From positions 62,001 to 126,000 of the forward strand of contig CAVZKP010000020.1 of the NCBI GenBank assembly GCA_963775875.1: a DNA stretch of 64,000 bases, given 5' to 3'. Under the pieces are notes generated by a model. That model was given only the letters and a program-made list of their open reading frames with translations, did no database searches and had not been told where the DNA came from. Shown here one piece after another: positions 54,756-63,216 of the stretch. Both the position numbers and the translations under genes were made by a program. Source of the stretch: AP-15 sp963775875. GTDB taxonomy: Bacteria; Pseudomonadota; Alphaproteobacteria; ATCC43930; CGMCC-115725. The stretch's first letter is position 1, and each line of letters begins with the position of its first letter.

Positions 54756-55331
54756 TCACGCCGCGATTTGCGCTGCGATCAATGCCCGGCCGGCGCTGGC
54801 GACAGTCCCAGCAGGCCCATCCGGCCCGAGGCTCTGTCCGATCGCATAGGCGCCGTCGATCAGCAGCTGGAGCTGACGGGCGAGCAGATCGGGATCGCGG
54901 GCGCCGGCGGCCGCGGCCAGGGTTCGCAGGCGCTCTTGGACCATGCGCTTGTGGGCGAGGATCACCGCGCGGGCGGGGTGGCTGGGCTCGGGAAATTCGG
55001 TGCAGGTGTTGAGGAACGGGCAGCCGCGCCATCCCGGGTGCGAGGCGGTCGCGGCGACCATGTCGAGGATTGCTTCGATCCGGGCTCGCAGATCGCCGGC
55101 GGCCGAGGCCTCCGCCTTGTCCCAGCGCTGCCAGAAGAACGCGTTGCGCTCTTCGAGCCAGGCTGCGACGAGGGCGTCCTTAGACAGGAAATGGCGGTAG
55201 AGGCTCATCTTCGCGACGCCCGAACGAGCGATGATGGCGTCGATGCCGACCGCGCGGATGCCGTCGCGATAGAACATCTGCGACGCGGTTTCGAGGATGC
55301 GCTGCCGTACCGGCCGGTGCTGTTCCGACAT
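54756..55331 (-). CDS. TetR/AcrR-family transcriptional repressor
   Basis: A 191-aa TetR repressor. The N-terminal HTH (10-56) reads RILETASQMFYRDGIRAVGIDAII and SGVAKMSLYRHFLSKDAL. The C-terminal ligand domain has GCPFLNTCTEFPEPSHPARAVILAHK, with two Cys, typical of the AcrR subgroup found near efflux and dehydrogenase genes. It is divergent from an MFS transporter. The 18-bp palindrome in the shared promoter (55360-55377) is its probable operator, which would give autorepression and control of the pump. Confidence 0.92.
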   Translation of the reverse strand: MSEQHRPVRQRILETASQMFYRDGIRAVGIDAIIARSGVAKMSLYRHFLSKDALVAAWLEERNAFFWQRWDKAEASAAGDLRARIEAILDMVAATASHPGWRGCPFLNTCTEFPEPSHPARAVILAHKRMVQERLRTLAAAAGARDPDLLARQLQLLIDGAYAIGQSLGPDGPAGTVASAGRALIAAQIAA

Positions 55332-55353
55332 TGCTGCCCTGCGCGCCGAGTTT

Positions 55354-55382
55354 TTGACAAGAGACAGACCTGTCTCTCACAT
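55354..55382 (+). promoter_or_regulatory. TetR operator overlapping the MFS promoter
   Basis: AGAGACAGACCTGTCTCT (55360-55377) is a perfect 8-bp-arm palindrome with a 2-bp centre. It begins right after TTGACA (55354-55359), a consensus -35 box facing the MFS gene; a weak -10 (TCACAT) lies 17 bp on at 55377-55382. A repressor bound here would fill the spacer between -35 and -10. GACAGACCTGTC-type sites are known for TetR/AcrR repressors. Confidence 0.75.
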
Positions 55383-55416
55383 TGTCGGCCGCTCGTCGTA
55401 ACCAAAGGCACGGCCG

Positions 55417-56690
55417 ATGGCAAGCCGGATGAAGCTGCACTACGCCTGGGTGGTCGCCGCGGTGACCTTCCTTACCCTGCTGGCCGCGGCCGGAGTGCGC
55501 GCGACCCCCGGGGTTCTGATCGTACCGCTGGAAAACGCGTTCGGCTGGTCGCGCGCGACGATCTCGTTCGCGGTCGGGCTCAACATTTTTCTGTACGGGC
55601 TGATCGGGCCGTTCGCGGCGGCGGTGATGGATCGCTTCGGGCTGCGCCGCACGATGCTGGCCGCCCTCGCCTTGATCGCCACCGGCGTTGCTCTTACCCC
55701 GCTGATGACGCAGCCCTGGCAGCTTGTCCTGTTGTGGGGCGTCGTCGTCGGCACCGGCAGCGGCACCACCGCCCTGGTGCTCGGCGCCACGGTGGCCGCG
55801 CGCTGGTTCGCGGCGCGGCGCGGGCTGGTGATGGGGGTGCTGACCGCGAGCACGGCCACCGGCCAACTGGTCTTTCTGCCCTTCCTGGCGAGCCTCGCCG
55901 TCAATCACGGGTGGCGCCTGGTCTCGCTCGTCGTCGCCGCGGTGGCGGCCGGGATGATCCCGATCGTGGCGCTGCTGATGCGCGACCGGCCGGCCGATAT
56001 CGGGCTTGCCCCTTATGGCGCCGAGCCGGGGATCATGTCCGCCGCGCGGCGCGCGGCAACCCGGCGGCGACCGCCTTGCACGTCCTGCGCGACGGCATGC
56101 GTTCGCGCGATTTCTGGCTGCTTGCCGGCAGCTTTTTCATCTGCGGCGCCTCGACCAACGGGCTGATCGGGACCCACCTGATCCCGGCCTGCATCGATCA
56201 CGGCATCTCCGAGGTGACCGGTGCCAGCCTACTGGCGGCGATGGGGATCTTCGATTTCATCGGCACCACCTTGTCCGGCTGGCTCAGCGACCGGTGGAGC
56301 AATCGCGGGCTCCTGGCCTGGTATTACGGGCTGCGCGGTCTGTCGCTGGTCTATCTGCCGTTCGCCTTCGGAATGTCCTTTTATGGGCTGCCAGTGTTCG
56401 CAGTGTTCTATGGGCTCGACTGGATCGCCACGGTGCCGCCCACCGTCCGCCTGACCGCGCAGATCTTTGGCACCGCGCGCGGCCCGATCATGTTCGGCTG
56501 GATCGCCGCCGCGCACCAGCTGGGGGCGGCAATGGCCGCGTTCGGCGCCGGCGTGCTGCGCACCGCGCTCGGCAGCTACCTCGAAGCTTTCATGCTGGCC
56601 GGGCTGATGTGTCTTGGCGCGGCACTATTGGTGTTGTTGATCGGCCGCAGCGGACGCGACGCATTGCGCTCGCCGGCCCCGGCCGAATAG
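55417..56690 (+). pseudogene. MFS transporter (efflux/organic acid type), frameshifted
   Basis: A 12-helix major facilitator protein of about 424 aa if corrected. It starts MASRMKLHYAWVVAAVTFL and has GPFAAAVMDRFGLRRTML (MFS loop motif) and VGTGSGTTALVLGATVAARWF, like oxalate/formate-type or monocarboxylate MFS proteins. Near 56015-56060 the frame is lost. The second half (LLAGSFFICGASTNGLIGTH, TTLSGWLSDRWSNRG, FGTARGPIMFGWIAAAHQLG) is read two bases later, so here one base is missing, unlike the other broken genes. It is under the TetR operator upstream. Confidence 0.87.
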
Positions 56691-56701
56691 TTTCCGCCGC
56701 G

Positions 56702-58762
56702 TTAGCGGCTATACAGCCGGATCGGCTGCCCGCCGACCATCGCATCGGCTTGCAGATAAGCGATCAGTTCGGGCATCGAGTAGCGACGGTTTCGGGCGAT
56801 CGCAGCGGTCGGCCCCCATCCTCGCAGGTCGTTCGGGCTGGCGTAAAGAACCGACGCCTCGTCGCAACGCAGCGAGCCGAGCAGAAACTCGTCGACGATA
56901 TGACTGCCGAGTGCGCCCAGGCGCCGACTATGCTGGGTCCCTTCCGCTTCGGCGAGGATGAACAGCCACAGCGGGGTTTGGGCGCTGAGCGAGTGCGGAT
57001 CAAAACCGGCGCTCGCCAATCGCGCCCCCAGAATCTTTCGGACCATTGCGGTCGCGTCCTGCAGGCCGGGGATGCGTTCCCTCGCGTAATGCTCCGCCTC
57101 CTCGCCGGTCGCGAGCCCCACCGCCCCGGCCAGATTTGAGGTCGGTTCCGACGCGCGCAGGATGTTGCGGCGCGGCAGATTGCGCTCGGTGGGGGTGTCC
57201 TTGCCGTCTGCGTCGGGGCCCGGCGGAAGAGCTGCGATCGGCAGCGAGAACAATTTGTCGGAGATCAGCGTGTCGAGCGGCCGGCTCGCTTGAGCGGTGT
57301 CTGTCCCGGTATCGAAAAAATAGCTCCAATCGATCACATCGCCCGGCTGTAGCGGGTTGTCGCCGATCAGGCCCAGCGTTGCCGGTTGGCCGGCGGCGGC
57401 GAAAATCGGCCGCGGCTGGCCGGTCAGCAGATTGCCGCCGGCGTCGCGCACCTCACCGTGCAGAAGATAATCGTCGCGGACCAGCGAATGGCCCAGGCGA
57501 AACGCGGCCACCGCAAATTCGTGTGGGATGCGGATCGTCGCATCGCTACCGAGCCCGGCGCGGCAACGATAGAGGAAGGTGTGGACCGCCATCGGGTCCG
57601 GCAGGGTCGAAGTCGGGGCGGCGCCGCGAGTATAAGCGTGCAGCGCGTCCGGGGCGACGCGGTCCAGACTCGCCTCGGCCGAGATGCGCGGCAGAAAATC
57701 CGTGGCCACGATCGTCTGGTAGGTCCACTGCACCTTCTTGTGACAGGCGTCGAAGGCCACGCCGATCCGCTGCTGGCTCGGCGCAGCGATCCCGGCCAGC
57801 GCGCGATCGACGCAGTCATTATGGGCCAGCTCGAACAGGTTCTGCAGCTGCGACAGCATCTTGTGCTCGCTGTTGCGCGGGTCGGGAATCTCGGCGGTTC
57901 CGGCCGCGTCGCGCTGGAAGTCGAAACCGTCGATCAGGGTCGGGGCAACGGGCGAGGTCGGAGCCGGCACCTCGCGCAGTGCAAACCGGCCGGTATAGAC
58001 GCCGTTCCGCCGCTCGAACCACGACGCGCTGATTTCGCTCAATGCGGCAAAGTCGGACACTCCATATGCGCTGTCGAGATCGAGCTTGGCGGTGTTGGCG
58101 CTGAGCGCCGAGCCCGGTGTCGCGGCGTCGGCGAGCGCCTGGTCGAGCTGGTCGAGGGTAATTCCGGCGGCGGCGAGCTTTGCACGCACCGTTGCATCGC
58201 TGTGCGCCTGCTGGCTCAACTCGCCGAGCGCCAGCAGCGCCGTCGTCGTGCGCGTCACGTCGTGATCGATGAACTGGCCGAAAAAGGTGTAGCCGGCGGG
58301 CTGCGCGCCGTCGGGGCCGGTGTTGTCGTCGACGAACGGGCTCACCCCGGCGCCGAGCTGCGGACCAATGATCGCGTCCAGGGTTGGGTTGTCCTCGACC
58401 GGCGCGCAAAGCTGCTCGGGCGGATGGGACGCGCCAGGCGCCGGCTGGCCGCAGCTGCCGACGGCGCGCTCGGTCCGGCAGGCCTCATAGCAGAAGCCGT
58501 AGATCGACGGATCCTGGACCGCGGCCGCCGCGCCCGGCGAATTCGAGGCGAGCGGCGGACCGCCGCCGTGGCCGACGCCGACCGGCGGAAGGATCCGCAG
58601 CATTTGCTCGAACGCCGACTGGGTGATCGGCGCCGGCGGACCATTGCCGGCAGCGCCGGAACCCGCCCGCATCACGCGCAGAAAGAGATCGAGATGCGGG
58701 TCGGCGGCGGATTGCGCCGCCTGCCCGCAATTCGCCGCGGCGGCCAGCGCCATCGCGAACAC
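56702..58762 (-). CDS. Animal-type haem peroxidase (peroxidase-cyclooxygenase superfamily)
   Basis: A protein of about 686 aa with a bacterial animal-peroxidase domain. Visible active-site residues are distal His167 followed by the Ca-site Asp168 (FFGQFIDHDVT), catalytic Arg296 (PDPRNSEHK) and proximal His425 (FRLGHSLVRDD). Cys pairs in the N-terminal 130 residues suggest export. The best start in frame is GTG 58762, which leaves a signal peptide without basic residues (MFAMALAAAANCGQA). One frame away, TTG at 58814 gives MKTQLIRDYAR, and joined by one indel the two make a perfect signal peptide. So a small frameshift at the 5' end is possible. Confidence 0.88.
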   Translation of the reverse strand: MFAMALAAAANCGQAAQSAADPHLDLFLRVMRAGSGAAGNGPPAPITQSAFEQMLRILPPVGVGHGGGPPLASNSPGAAAAVQDPSIYGFCYEACRTERAVGSCGQPAPGASHPPEQLCAPVEDNPTLDAIIGPQLGAGVSPFVDDNTGPDGAQPAGYTFFGQFIDHDVTRTTTALLALGELSQQAHSDATVRAKLAAAGITLDQLDQALADAATPGSALSANTAKLDLDSAYGVSDFAALSEISASWFERRNGVYTGRFALREVPAPTSPVAPTLIDGFDFQRDAAGTAEIPDPRNSEHKMLSQLQNLFELAHNDCVDRALAGIAAPSQQRIGVAFDACHKKVQWTYQTIVATDFLPRISAEASLDRVAPDALHAYTRGAAPTSTLPDPMAVHTFLYRCRAGLGSDATIRIPHEFAVAAFRLGHSLVRDDYLLHGEVRDAGGNLLTGQPRPIFAAAGQPATLGLIGDNPLQPGDVIDWSYFFDTGTDTAQASRPLDTLISDKLFSLPIAALPPGPDADGKDTPTERNLPRRNILRASEPTSNLAGAVGLATGEEAEHYARERIPGLQDATAMVRKILGARLASAGFDPHSLSAQTPLWLFILAEAEGTQHSRRLGALGSHIVDEFLLGSLRCDEASVLYASPNDLRGWGPTAAIARNRRYSMPELIAYLQADAMVGGQPIRLYSR

Positions 58763-59049
58763 AATGGCAAGGATCCCGGCGACGCGCGTAATCCCGGATC
58801 AATTGTGTCTTCAAGGTCGACGGTCTCTAGGGTCGGCGCAACGCGGTCTCGCCGCCCTTGGCCGGCGTCGCACGCCCCTGTGGCGGCGACCCCGCGGGCA
58901 CGGCTTGATGATCTGTGGCGATCCCGGGCATCCAGCCCTCCATTCAACGCGATGCCGTCACTCTATCGCCCGGCCGAAGCATTGCAAAACGCCGCGCGCC
59001 ACCGTCATACTTCGCCCAGCAAGCGAGCCCGAGCGGAGGAAACCAGCCG

Positions 59050-59886
59050 ATGGAATACACGATCACCCCGATGACCGAGCACACCGGGGCCGAGGTGCGC
59101 GGCCTCGACCTCAACCAGGGTGTCGACGCCGAGACCCGCGCGGCGCTGAACCGCGCCTTCGCCGAATACCATGTACTGGCGATCCGCGGCCAGGAATTCA
59201 CCCCGCCGCAATTCATCGCCGCGGCGCAGGTTTTCGGCGAATTGTTCCAGCACGACAAGCGCGAGATGCACGTTCCCGGCTACCCGCAGATCTATTATGT
59301 CTCAAATGAGCAGACCGTGCCGGGCAAGCGCTATATCTCGGGCGAGACCTTTCACACCGACCATTCCAATCATCCGACGCCGCCAAAGGCGACGATGCTG
59401 TTCCCGGTATCGTTGCCGAGCCGCGGCGGCGACACCCAGTACGTCAATATGCACGAGGCCTATGACGACCTGCCCGAGGCGACCAAGGAGCGGATCGACC
59501 CGCTCAAGGCGGTTCATGTCTATCTGAGCAAATACAGCCCGCGCGAATTGCGCCCGCTGAGCGCCGACAGCGCCCGGCAGGTGCCGCCGCCGGGGGTGCA
59601 TCCGCTGGTCCGCACCCACCCCGAAAACGGCCGCAAGGCGCTCTATCTGAACCCGGTGCGGATCGAAGCGATCGAGGGCCTGGAAGACGATGAGGCGCTC
59701 GACCTCGTCACCGGACTGATGGCGCATTCGATCCAGAAGAAATACGAATACCGTCACCAGTGGAACTATGGCGACTTCGTCATCTGGGACAATCGCAGCG
59801 TATTACACAAGGCCAACCCGGATTACGACATGAACGAGCGGCGGTATCTTTACCGCCTGATGCTGAAGGGCGAAAAGCCGGTCTGA
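59050..59886 (+). CDS. TauD/TfdA-family 2-oxoglutarate-dependent dioxygenase
   Basis: A 278-aa Fe(II)/2-oxoglutarate oxygenase. The iron facial triad is His102, Asp104 (FHTDHSNHP) and His253 (NRSVLHKANP); an Arg of RRYLYRL (about 265-269) binds oxoglutarate. The start MEYTITPMTEHTGAEVRGLDL is the usual family beginning, with GGAGGA upstream. TauD releases sulfite from taurine and TfdA cleaves 2,4-D; the substrate of this copy is unknown. An FAH-family hydrolase gene follows after 34 bp, so the pair probably works in one catabolic route. Confidence 0.92.
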   Translation: MEYTITPMTEHTGAEVRGLDLNQGVDAETRAALNRAFAEYHVLAIRGQEFTPPQFIAAAQVFGELFQHDKREMHVPGYPQIYYVSNEQTVPGKRYISGETFHTDHSNHPTPPKATMLFPVSLPSRGGDTQYVNMHEAYDDLPEATKERIDPLKAVHVYLSKYSPRELRPLSADSARQVPPPGVHPLVRTHPENGRKALYLNPVRIEAIEGLEDDEALDLVTGLMAHSIQKKYEYRHQWNYGDFVIWDNRSVLHKANPDYDMNERRYLYRLMLKGEKPV

Positions 59887-59920
59887 CTGGATGGCGGTAA
59901 GAACTGGAGGAGACGAAATC

Positions 59921-60706
59921 ATGCGCTGGATACGGTTTGAGACGAACGGACAGGCGGCCTATGGCATCGTCGACGGCGATAGCGTGACCGAGGTCAAGGG
60001 CGACCCGTTCGCCGGCTACGACAAGACTGCGACCCGGCATAAGCTGTCTTCGGTCAAGCTGCTGGTGCCGGTCGAGCCGCGGACCTTCTATTGCGCCGGG
60101 CTCAACTACGCCGAGCATGTGATCGAGGCGGCCAGAAAACGCGGGCAGGAACCCAACCTGCCCAAGGCCGCCGATATCGGCTATCGCGCCAACAACGCGC
60201 TCGTCGCGCATGGCGAGAACATCGTGATCCCGAAGGACGCGACCGAGCGCTGCCAGTATGAGGGCGAACTGGTCGCCGTCATCGGCAAGAAGGCGAGGCA
60301 TCTGAGCGAGAAAGACGCGCTCAGCTGCGTGCTCGGCTGGACCATCGGCAACGACTTTAGCGAGCGCACCTGGCAGGCCGGCGACCGTACCCTGTGGCGG
60401 GCCAAGAACAGCGACACCTTCAAGCCGATGGGGCCGTGGATCGAGACCGATTTCAACCTCGAAGCGGCGCACACCATCATCCGGGTCAACGGCGACGAAA
60501 AAATCCGCTTCAAGACCGACCACATGCTGTTCGGCCCGGCGACATTCATCAGCCGCATGTCGCAGTATATGACGCTCTATCCCGGCGACGTGGTGTGGAT
60601 GGGCACCGAGGGCGCGCCCGAAAACGTCAAGCACGGCGATACGATCGACATCGAGATCACCGGCATCGGCACGCTCAGCAACCCGGTAGTGCGCGAAGGG
60701 ATGTAG
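59921..60706 (+). CDS. Fumarylacetoacetate hydrolase (FAH) family protein
   Basis: A 261-aa metal-dependent hydrolase, decarboxylase or isomerase of the FAH superfamily. Metal ligands are Glu114 and Glu116 (QYEGELVAVIG) and Asp145 (IGNDFSERTWQ). Other motifs are FYCAGLNYAEHV and GDVVWMGTEGAPENVKHGD. Members cleave acylpyruvates, or act on 2-oxohept-3-enedioate or ureidoglycolate-like compounds. ATG 59921 has GGAGGAG upstream. It is translated after the TauD-like gene. A convergent regulator gene ends 32 bp past its stop. Confidence 0.92.
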   Translation: MRWIRFETNGQAAYGIVDGDSVTEVKGDPFAGYDKTATRHKLSSVKLLVPVEPRTFYCAGLNYAEHVIEAARKRGQEPNLPKAADIGYRANNALVAHGENIVIPKDATERCQYEGELVAVIGKKARHLSEKDALSCVLGWTIGNDFSERTWQAGDRTLWRAKNSDTFKPMGPWIETDFNLEAAHTIIRVNGDEKIRFKTDHMLFGPATFISRMSQYMTLYPGDVVWMGTEGAPENVKHGDTIDIEITGIGTLSNPVVREGM

Positions 60707-60738
60707 CTTCCGCGCCGCCGGCAGCGGGCGGCGCCCGT

Positions 60739-61290
60739 TCAGAACTCGACAATCTGCTGCTTGAGACCCTTGGCGACGGCTTCGGCGCGGCAGCCGGCGC
60801 CAAGCTTGCGGAACAGTTGGTCGAGGTGGAATTTGACCGTGTGCGGCGAGATGCCGAGCCGCCGCGCGATCGCCTTGTTGCTCAACCCATCGGCGAGGGC
60901 CGTCAGTACCTCGATTTCACGCGGGGTCAGCGCCGGCGATCCATCTTCCGGCAACGGACCGAACCGCGGCGGCGGCAAAGCCAACGGACGGATGGCGAGC
61001 CCGGCGGCGACGGCGCGCAGCGCGGCGTCGAGCTGAGCCGGCCCCGCCTCGGCCGGCAGCAGCCCGGCAAAATTGCCTGCCGCCGATCCCAGGGCGACGA
61101 TCGGCGCCTCGGGCGCCGCGTCGACCGAGCCGTCGGTTAAAATCGCGTCGGCGGCATCGGCCGCGGCAACGATCTGATGCCCGGCCCGCACGACAATCGC
61201 CGCCAGCCTCGCAGCAATCACCGGCGCGGCGGCGATGATTGCCACCCGCAGCCGCCGCGGCACCTCGGCGGCCGGCGCCGGGACGCTCAT
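60739..61290 (-). CDS. LuxR-type response-regulator-like transcription factor
   Basis: A 183-aa regulator. The C-terminal LuxR HTH is clear at about 119-180 (LTPREIEVLTALADGLSNKAIARRLGISPHTVKFHLDQLFRKLGA). The N-terminal 100 residues have receiver-like alternating hydrophobic strands (RVAIIAAAPVIAARLAAIVV, PIVALGS) but no acidic pocket and no phospho-acceptor Asp in the expected strand, so phosphorylation is unlikely. Its ATG (61290) overlaps the stop of the HtrA-like pseudoprotease gene (ATGA), so the two are translationally coupled. A role in passing an envelope signal from that protein is inference only. Confidence 0.88.
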   Translation of the reverse strand: MSVPAPAAEVPRRLRVAIIAAAPVIAARLAAIVVRAGHQIVAAADAADAILTDGSVDAAPEAPIVALGSAAGNFAGLLPAEAGPAQLDAALRAVAAGLAIRPLALPPPRFGPLPEDGSPALTPREIEVLTALADGLSNKAIARRLGISPHTVKFHLDQLFRKLGAGCRAEAVAKGLKQQIVEF

Positions 61291-62192
61291 CGCTCCGGCC
61301 GCGCCCCCACCATAACCGCGAGCGCTTCCACCCTGCCGGCGCGGATCAGCCGCAATTGGACCTCGCGGCCGACCGCTTCCGGCCCCAGCCGTTCGGCCAG
61401 CTGCGACGGGCTGCCGACCGCGGCGCCATCGACCCCGATCAGGATATCGCCCATCAGCATTCCGGCTTGCGCCGCCGGTCCGTCCCTGGTCACGCCGATA
61501 ATCATCAACCCCAGCCGCTGACCGGCCTCGCTGCTCAGCGCTTCCGGGACCAGCACCGGCTGCACCGCGGCGCCGAGCCAGCCGCGGGCGATCCGCCCGG
61601 TCGTCAGCAGCGGTTCGAGCACCCGCTCGACCGTCGCCGCCGGGATCACCAGGACGCGCCGGCGCGGCCCCAGGGTCGAAATGCCAATGAGGCCGCCCGC
61701 GGCGTCGAGCACCGGCCCGCCCTCCTCGCGGCTGTCGAGCCTGATGTCGAGCCCGATCCGGCGGTCGATACGGCCACCCGCCCGGCTGTGCCAGACCGGC
61801 CCGACCGAATGCACCGCGCCAAGACGCGCCGCAACCTCGCCGGCACCATCGGCGGCGAGCGCCAAAACGAGCATGCCCGGCCTCGGCTCTGCGGCGGCAA
61901 GCGGCGCCGGCGGCGGGCCGCCATCGAGCCGCAGCACGGCGATGTTGGTGCCCGGATCGCGCCCGGCCAGCCGCGCCGCGAACGTCGCGCCTCCGGCCAG
62001 GATCACCTCGGCCTCCTCGGTATCGGGCAGCGCCTGCTCCGAGGCGACGACGACATCCTGGCGCCATAGGGTGGCGGAGCGCAGCGAGCGCCCGCGCATG
62101 CGGATCCCGGCCACCAGCGGGCGAGCCGCTGCGACGCGCTCGCTCAGGGTCGCGGAAAGCTGGCTCAAACTGTCCTGCAGGTCGTCCGGCAT
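61287..62192 (-). CDS. HtrA-like PDZ protein with all catalytic residues lost (pseudoprotease)
   Basis: A 301-aa protein with the S1C trypsin fold (about 25-190) and a C-terminal PDZ domain (about 205-290, GWLGAAVQPVLVPEAL, GPAAQAGMLMGDILIGVDG). By alignment to HtrA/DegP motifs the catalytic His is Gln53 (VVVASEQAL where NNHVV is usual), the Asp is Asn83 (DPGTNIAVLRL for DPxTDLAVLK) and the Ser is Glu157 (REEGGPVLD for GNSGGPLL). So it cannot cleave peptides but may still bind C-termini. No signal peptide is seen. The ATG at 62192 follows GAGGAGA. The coupled LuxR gene follows. Confidence 0.88.
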   Translation of the reverse strand: MPDDLQDSLSQLSATLSERVAAARPLVAGIRMRGRSLRSATLWRQDVVVASEQALPDTEEAEVILAGGATFAARLAGRDPGTNIAVLRLDGGPPPAPLAAAEPRPGMLVLALAADGAGEVAARLGAVHSVGPVWHSRAGGRIDRRIGLDIRLDSREEGGPVLDAAGGLIGISTLGPRRRVLVIPAATVERVLEPLLTTGRIARGWLGAAVQPVLVPEALSSEAGQRLGLMIIGVTRDGPAAQAGMLMGDILIGVDGAAVGSPSQLAERLGPEAVGREVQLRLIRAGRVEALAVMVGARPER

Positions 62193-62296
62193 GGCTTTCT
62201 CCTCAGTTGCGATACTGAGGAGAATGGGGTCGGAAGCAGGCGGCGGCTACCGGGCGAATGGGCGGGTCGGCCGGCGCCAGCGGGGCGGAGACGAGA

Positions 62297-63208
62297 TCAG
62301 CGGTCGCGCAGCTTGGGGTCCAGCACGTCGCGCAGGGCATCGCCGTACAGGCTGAAACCGAACACGGTCAGCGCGATCGCCAGTCCCGGGAAGATCGCGA
62401 TCCACGGCGCGGTCGAGGCATATTCCTCGGCCCCGCCCTGCAGCATCAAGCCCCAGGCCGGGGTCGGTTCCTGCACGCCGAGGCCGAGATAGGACAGCGA
62501 CGCCTCGGCCAGGATCGCCTGCCCGACAAAGGCGGTCAACAGGATCAGGAACGGCGCCATTACATTCGGCACCATGTGCCGCAGGATGATCCGCGAATGG
62601 CTAAAGCCGAGGGCGCGGGCGGCGTCGACATAGGGCACCTCGCGGATCGACAAGGCGCTCGACCGCACGACGCGGGCGCAGCGCGGGATCAGCGGGATGG
62701 TGATCGCGATGATCACATTGTGCATGCCGGTGCCGAAGATCGCGACCATGGCCAGCGCCAGGATGATCAGCGGAAAGGCCATCACGATATCGAGCAGCCG
62801 CTGCAGATAGAGATCGATGCGGCCGCCGAAATAGGCGCTGCCGACGCCCAGCACCAGCCCGGCAAAGCCGCTGACCAAGGCGCAGGAGAAACCGACGATC
62901 ATCGCGGTGCGTGCGCCATAGATGATCCGCGACAGCTGATCGCGACCAAACTGATCGGTGCCGAGCCAATGCGCCCAGCTCGGCGGCTCGGTCATCGCGG
63001 CAAAATCATTCGCGGTCGGGCTGTAGGGCGCGATCCATTCGGCGCCGAGCCCGGCCACCCCGATGACCAGCACCAGCATCAGGCCAAAGGTGCCGAGCGG
63101 CTGGCGGCGGGCAAAGAGCAGCGCCCGACCGATCAGCGATCGCTGGCCTCCCGGCACATCGTCGAGGATTGCGGGGAAAGCGGCTTGGTTCGGGGCGGCG
63201 ATGGTCAT
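62297..63208 (-). CDS. Peptide/nickel-type ABC transporter permease (DppC-like)
   Basis: A 303-aa inner-membrane permease of the oligopeptide/dipeptide/nickel ABC family. The N-terminal cytoplasmic part leads into helix 1 (TFGLMLVLVIGVAGLGAEWI). After WLGTDQFGRDQLSRIIYGAR, typical of DppC/OppC, come four or five more helices. The EAA-like ATPase-coupling loop is YVDAARALGFSHSRIILRHMVPN. It starts 8 bp after the DppB-like gene. The binding protein and ATPases are not in the window. Substrate uncertain: peptides, nickel, or sugars/opines. Confidence 0.93.
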   Translation of the reverse strand: MTIAAPNQAAFPAILDDVPGGQRSLIGRALLFARRQPLGTFGLMLVLVIGVAGLGAEWIAPYSPTANDFAAMTEPPSWAHWLGTDQFGRDQLSRIIYGARTAMIVGFSCALVSGFAGLVLGVGSAYFGGRIDLYLQRLLDIVMAFPLIILALAMVAIFGTGMHNVIIAITIPLIPRCARVVRSSALSIREVPYVDAARALGFSHSRIILRHMVPNVMAPFLILLTAFVGQAILAEASLSYLGLGVQEPTPAWGLMLQGGAEEYASTAPWIAIFPGLAIALTVFGFSLYGDALRDVLDPKLRDR

Positions 63209-63216
63209 GGCAGTGC

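Noticed and set aside
57386..59074. 562-codon frame antisense to the haem peroxidase
   Set aside because: Arg- and Gly-rich shadow of a clear peroxidase gene, no motif and no ribosome site.
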